Assembly (NCBI RefSeq): GCF_900129445.1 | Contig: NZ_FQVT01000008.1 | Location: 41,772 to 105,771 of the forward strand | DNA: 64,000 bases | Direction of reading: 5' to 3' | Source: Salegentibacter echinorum | GTDB lineage: Bacteria; Bacteroidota; Bacteroidia; Flavobacteriales; Flavobacteriaceae | Part shown: in pieces, positions 62,615 to 64,000 of the stretch | Numbering within the stretch: position 1 is the first letter of the stretch | How the letters are laid out: every line of letters begins with the position of its first letter | Position numbers and translations under genes: made by a program | Notes under the pieces: generated by a model | What the model saw: the letters and a program-made list of their open reading frames with translations, nothing else | Databases searched by the model: none | What the model was told of the DNA's origin: nothing

Positions 62615-62740
62615 CTGAATTTGTAATATTCTAATTATGAGCCACTTAAAATTATAATAATTTTTAAATTTTAAATAAAAAATGAACAAAAAACGCAACC
62701 ACCCCTTCTTCAGCAAAGCTGAATTCATCCCCTCCTTGCC

Positions 62741-63043
62741 AAGTAGGGGAGCGCTTATCAGGTTAGTTAGGCGAATTGAAAGTGCTCCTTCCCTTTTGAA
62801 GGGAAGGAGGCTTCTTCTGCGACAGCGGAAGGAGTCGGAAGGGTTGATATGGGATAGAATTTAGGTAAATTTAATTAGTTAAAAATCAGTTTTCCAAGCT
62901 TAAAAATTATCAAACTTTAAATATTTGTGGCAACTTTTTTTAAACTTCCAATCTGAATCCATTATGTCAATATCGCCGTTTTCCAAGTTTTTTTTGAATG
63001 AGGTCTCGCAATGACAAATCAAATTATCTTTTACAAAGTCACT
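62741..63043 (-). repeat. ~300-bp dispersed repeat, copy B
   Basis: Its reverse complement aligns by eye to 22685-22980 over nearly its full length, sharing the block AAGTTGCCACAAA (other copy AAGTTGTCACAAA). The hairpin CTTCCCTTTTGAAGGGAAG lies at 62788-62806. An open frame (62682-62864) across it reads only low-complexity residues, so it is not coding. The whole 62499-63085 gap holds this, the shorter palindrome and nothing else. Confidence 0.7.
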
Positions 63044-63085
63044 TAAAACTTTCCAAAAATTAATAACTCCTAGAACTCTTTAAAT

Positions 63086-63520
63086 ATGAAACCCAGGCAT
63101 TTTTTTATATCACTTCTACTCCTCTTCCTTTTCAACAATCCAATTTACGCACAGGTCATAAGAGAAAAAAATAAATATGGCGAAGAAATCTATTTTGTAG
63201 AAGGAAATGTTTTAAAACAGAAGAACAAGCATGGCGATGCGCTTTTCTACCGGGATAACAACAAAATCAAACTCAAAGATAAATACGGAGAGAGCCTGTA
63301 TTACCTGGATGGCAGCACAGTAAAGCTTAAAAACAAATATGGCAATCGCTTATACGAATTCGATGGATATCACATTCGATACAGGGATAAATACGGACCT
63401 AAAATCTGGGTTTTAGATGGTAAAGTTTTAAAACGAAAAGATAAATATGGCGAACCGGTTTATTATTTTGAAGGTATTCCAGATAGATGGGTGTTGGTGG
63501 CTTTGTTGGATCTAACTTAG
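63086..63520 (+). CDS. Secreted protein of six 18-residue KYG repeats
   Basis: A signal peptide (about 1-23, ending YAQ) is followed by six exact-length 18-residue units at residues 28-135. Their consensus is (K/R)(N/D)KYGxxLYYxDGxxVK(L/R), and a short hydrophobic tail follows. The repeats start KNKYGEEIYFVEGNVLKQ and end KDKYGEPVYYFEGIPDRW. Alternating charges and aromatic residues suggest a beta-rich fibre or solenoid that is exported. I do not recognise the family. Confidence 0.8.
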   Translation: MKPRHFFISLLLLFLFNNPIYAQVIREKNKYGEEIYFVEGNVLKQKNKHGDALFYRDNNKIKLKDKYGESLYYLDGSTVKLKNKYGNRLYEFDGYHIRYRDKYGPKIWVLDGKVLKRKDKYGEPVYYFEGIPDRWVLVALLDLT

Positions 63521-63574
63521 TAAAAAGAGTTTTCTCCATTTTTCAAAAATACAAGCTGACATATTCTATAAAAC

Positions 63575-63610
63575 AACGACATAGGCTGTCTTCTTCAGCT
63601 TTTATTTTAG
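63575..63610 (+). promoter_or_regulatory. 19-bp palindrome plus -7-like box (copy 3)
   Basis: AACGACA-TAGGC-TGTCTTC at 63575-63593, then after exactly 9 bp TATTTTAG (63603-63610). It precedes the 72-residue gene at 63632. It is the least perfect palindrome but has the same layout as copies 1 and 2. Confidence 0.6.
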
Positions 63611-63631
63611 CCGGACAAAACAAACAATAAA

Positions 63632-63850
63632 ATGAAATATTTACCTCAGGAACAAATGTGTACAAAGTGTGAGCAAATTCAGTATAATAATCTGGAACTT
63701 TCTAAACAGATCAATATTTTTAACCGATTCTCTGGAAATATAATTCCTGAAAAAGTTTACTTAAGCTACTTTTCAAATTTACCAAACTCCATAGATTTTG
63801 TTTCCATAGATATAAAGTATGCGCCCCACCAACTACATCTTTTAATTTAG
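63632..63850 (+). CDS. Unknown 72-residue protein under the palindrome module
   Basis: The protein starts MKYLPQEQMCTKCEQIQYNN and holds one CxxC pair (Cys10, Cys13), then FNRFSGNIIPEKVYLSYFSN and a short tail. The lone CxxC hints at metal or redox chemistry, but nothing more can be said. It begins 21 bp after the -7-like box of module copy 3. The start ATG is the only in-frame one near it. Confidence 0.55.
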   Translation: MKYLPQEQMCTKCEQIQYNNLELSKQINIFNRFSGNIIPEKVYLSYFSNLPNSIDFVSIDIKYAPHQLHLLI

Positions 63851-63854
63851 CGTA

Positions 63855-63884
63855 ATTTTATTATCTATTTTTTTATAATAAAAT
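63855..63884. terminator. AT-rich hairpin between convergent genes
   Basis: ATTTTATTA and TAATAAAAT form a perfect 9-bp stem with a 12-nt loop. It lies right after the stop of the 72-residue gene and just past the transposase stop, so it may serve both. Confidence 0.45.
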
Positions 63885-63889
63885 CATGT

Positions 63890-64000
63890 TCAGTCTAGCT
63901 GTAATTTTTTATAATTCTGAGGATAGAGATTCCGGATATTTTTATGGTTGATGGACATAATATTCTCCAGGGTATATTTAAGCCATTCATATGGATTCAC
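63890..64000 (-). CDS. IS66-like transposase, C-terminal end (cut by window edge)
   Basis: The minus strand is open from the window edge to a TGA at 63890, reading VNPYEWLKYTLENIM, then NHKNIRNLYPQNYKKLQLD. The pattern NP-x-x-(W/Y)L...I...LxPxNY(K/W) is the C-terminal end of IS66 family transposases. Only 36 residues are visible, so this is a tentative family call. It marks a mobile element reaching into this accessory region. Confidence 0.6.
   Translation of the reverse strand: MNPYEWLKYTLENIMSINHKNIRNLYPQNYKKLQLD

Noticed and set aside
62682..62864. 60-codon frame on the plus strand
   Set aside because: It runs through the ~300-bp repeat and palindromes, and the residues show no family pattern.

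Overview
The window is chromosomal DNA of a flavobacterium (Bacteroidota, Flavobacteriaceae, resembling Gramella/Salegentibacter-type marine genera; the genus is an inference). Signs are: the gliding lipoprotein gene gldH overlapping ricT; an exosortase F gene pair and a PID-CTERM mini-protein; HYC_CC_PP and DUF3347 proteins; TAnnTTTG promoter elements with no obvious Shine-Dalgarno sequences; many lipoproteins; and AT-rich intergenic DNA full of palindromic repeats.

Layout. 1-1.7 kb: edge of a 2OG-Fe(II) oxygenase gene, queD and an lpxH-like hydrolase gene. 1.7-12.2 kb: a minus-strand metal (probably copper/silver) efflux locus reading HYC_CC_PP, CusA, CusC, CusB, HMA-AraC regulator, DUF3347 lipoprotein, DUF305 protein, DUF3347 lipoprotein, terminator, second HMA-AraC regulator. 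12.3-13.3 kb: exosortase F and its partner. 13.4-22.6 kb: housekeeping genes (GAF/fRMsr, ABC permease, recJ, UDG-like, rsmI, tdk-alr, asd). 23-28 kb: prolyl oligopeptidase, ABC ATPase, Gre-like factor, mtgA. 28.4-33.5 kb: pdxA-DUF177-rpmF-fabH-accB-accC, joining fatty-acid and ribosome genes. 33.8-43.5 kb: riboflavin synthase, the PID-CTERM protein, ketoacid CoA-transferase interrupted by a four-helix-bundle gene, PBP1A-gldH-ricT, trhO and a methyltransferase. 43.6-58.6 kb: secreted hydrolase, DUF1328, GNAT, lipocalin-like protein, a propeller histidine kinase with LytTR regulator, UspA-BCCT, and acetolactate synthase.

From 58.6 kb to the end the DNA changes character. There is a frameshifted Fic remnant with its operator array, a row of small unknown genes, a WYL regulator, an 18-residue-repeat secreted protein, several long palindromes and, at the edge, the C-terminal end of an IS66-like transposase. 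In this accessory part a 19-bp palindrome sits exactly 9 bp before a -7-like box at three places. One controls a decayed stub and two precede small unknown genes, so they look like members of one regulon.

Dispersed repeats are prominent: a hairpin family built on GACCTCACAGG (five members, some acting as terminators), a ~300-bp element present twice in opposite orientation about 40 kb apart, and several other palindromes. No rRNA, tRNA or CRISPR array was recognised. All calls come from reading the sequence; no database search was run.
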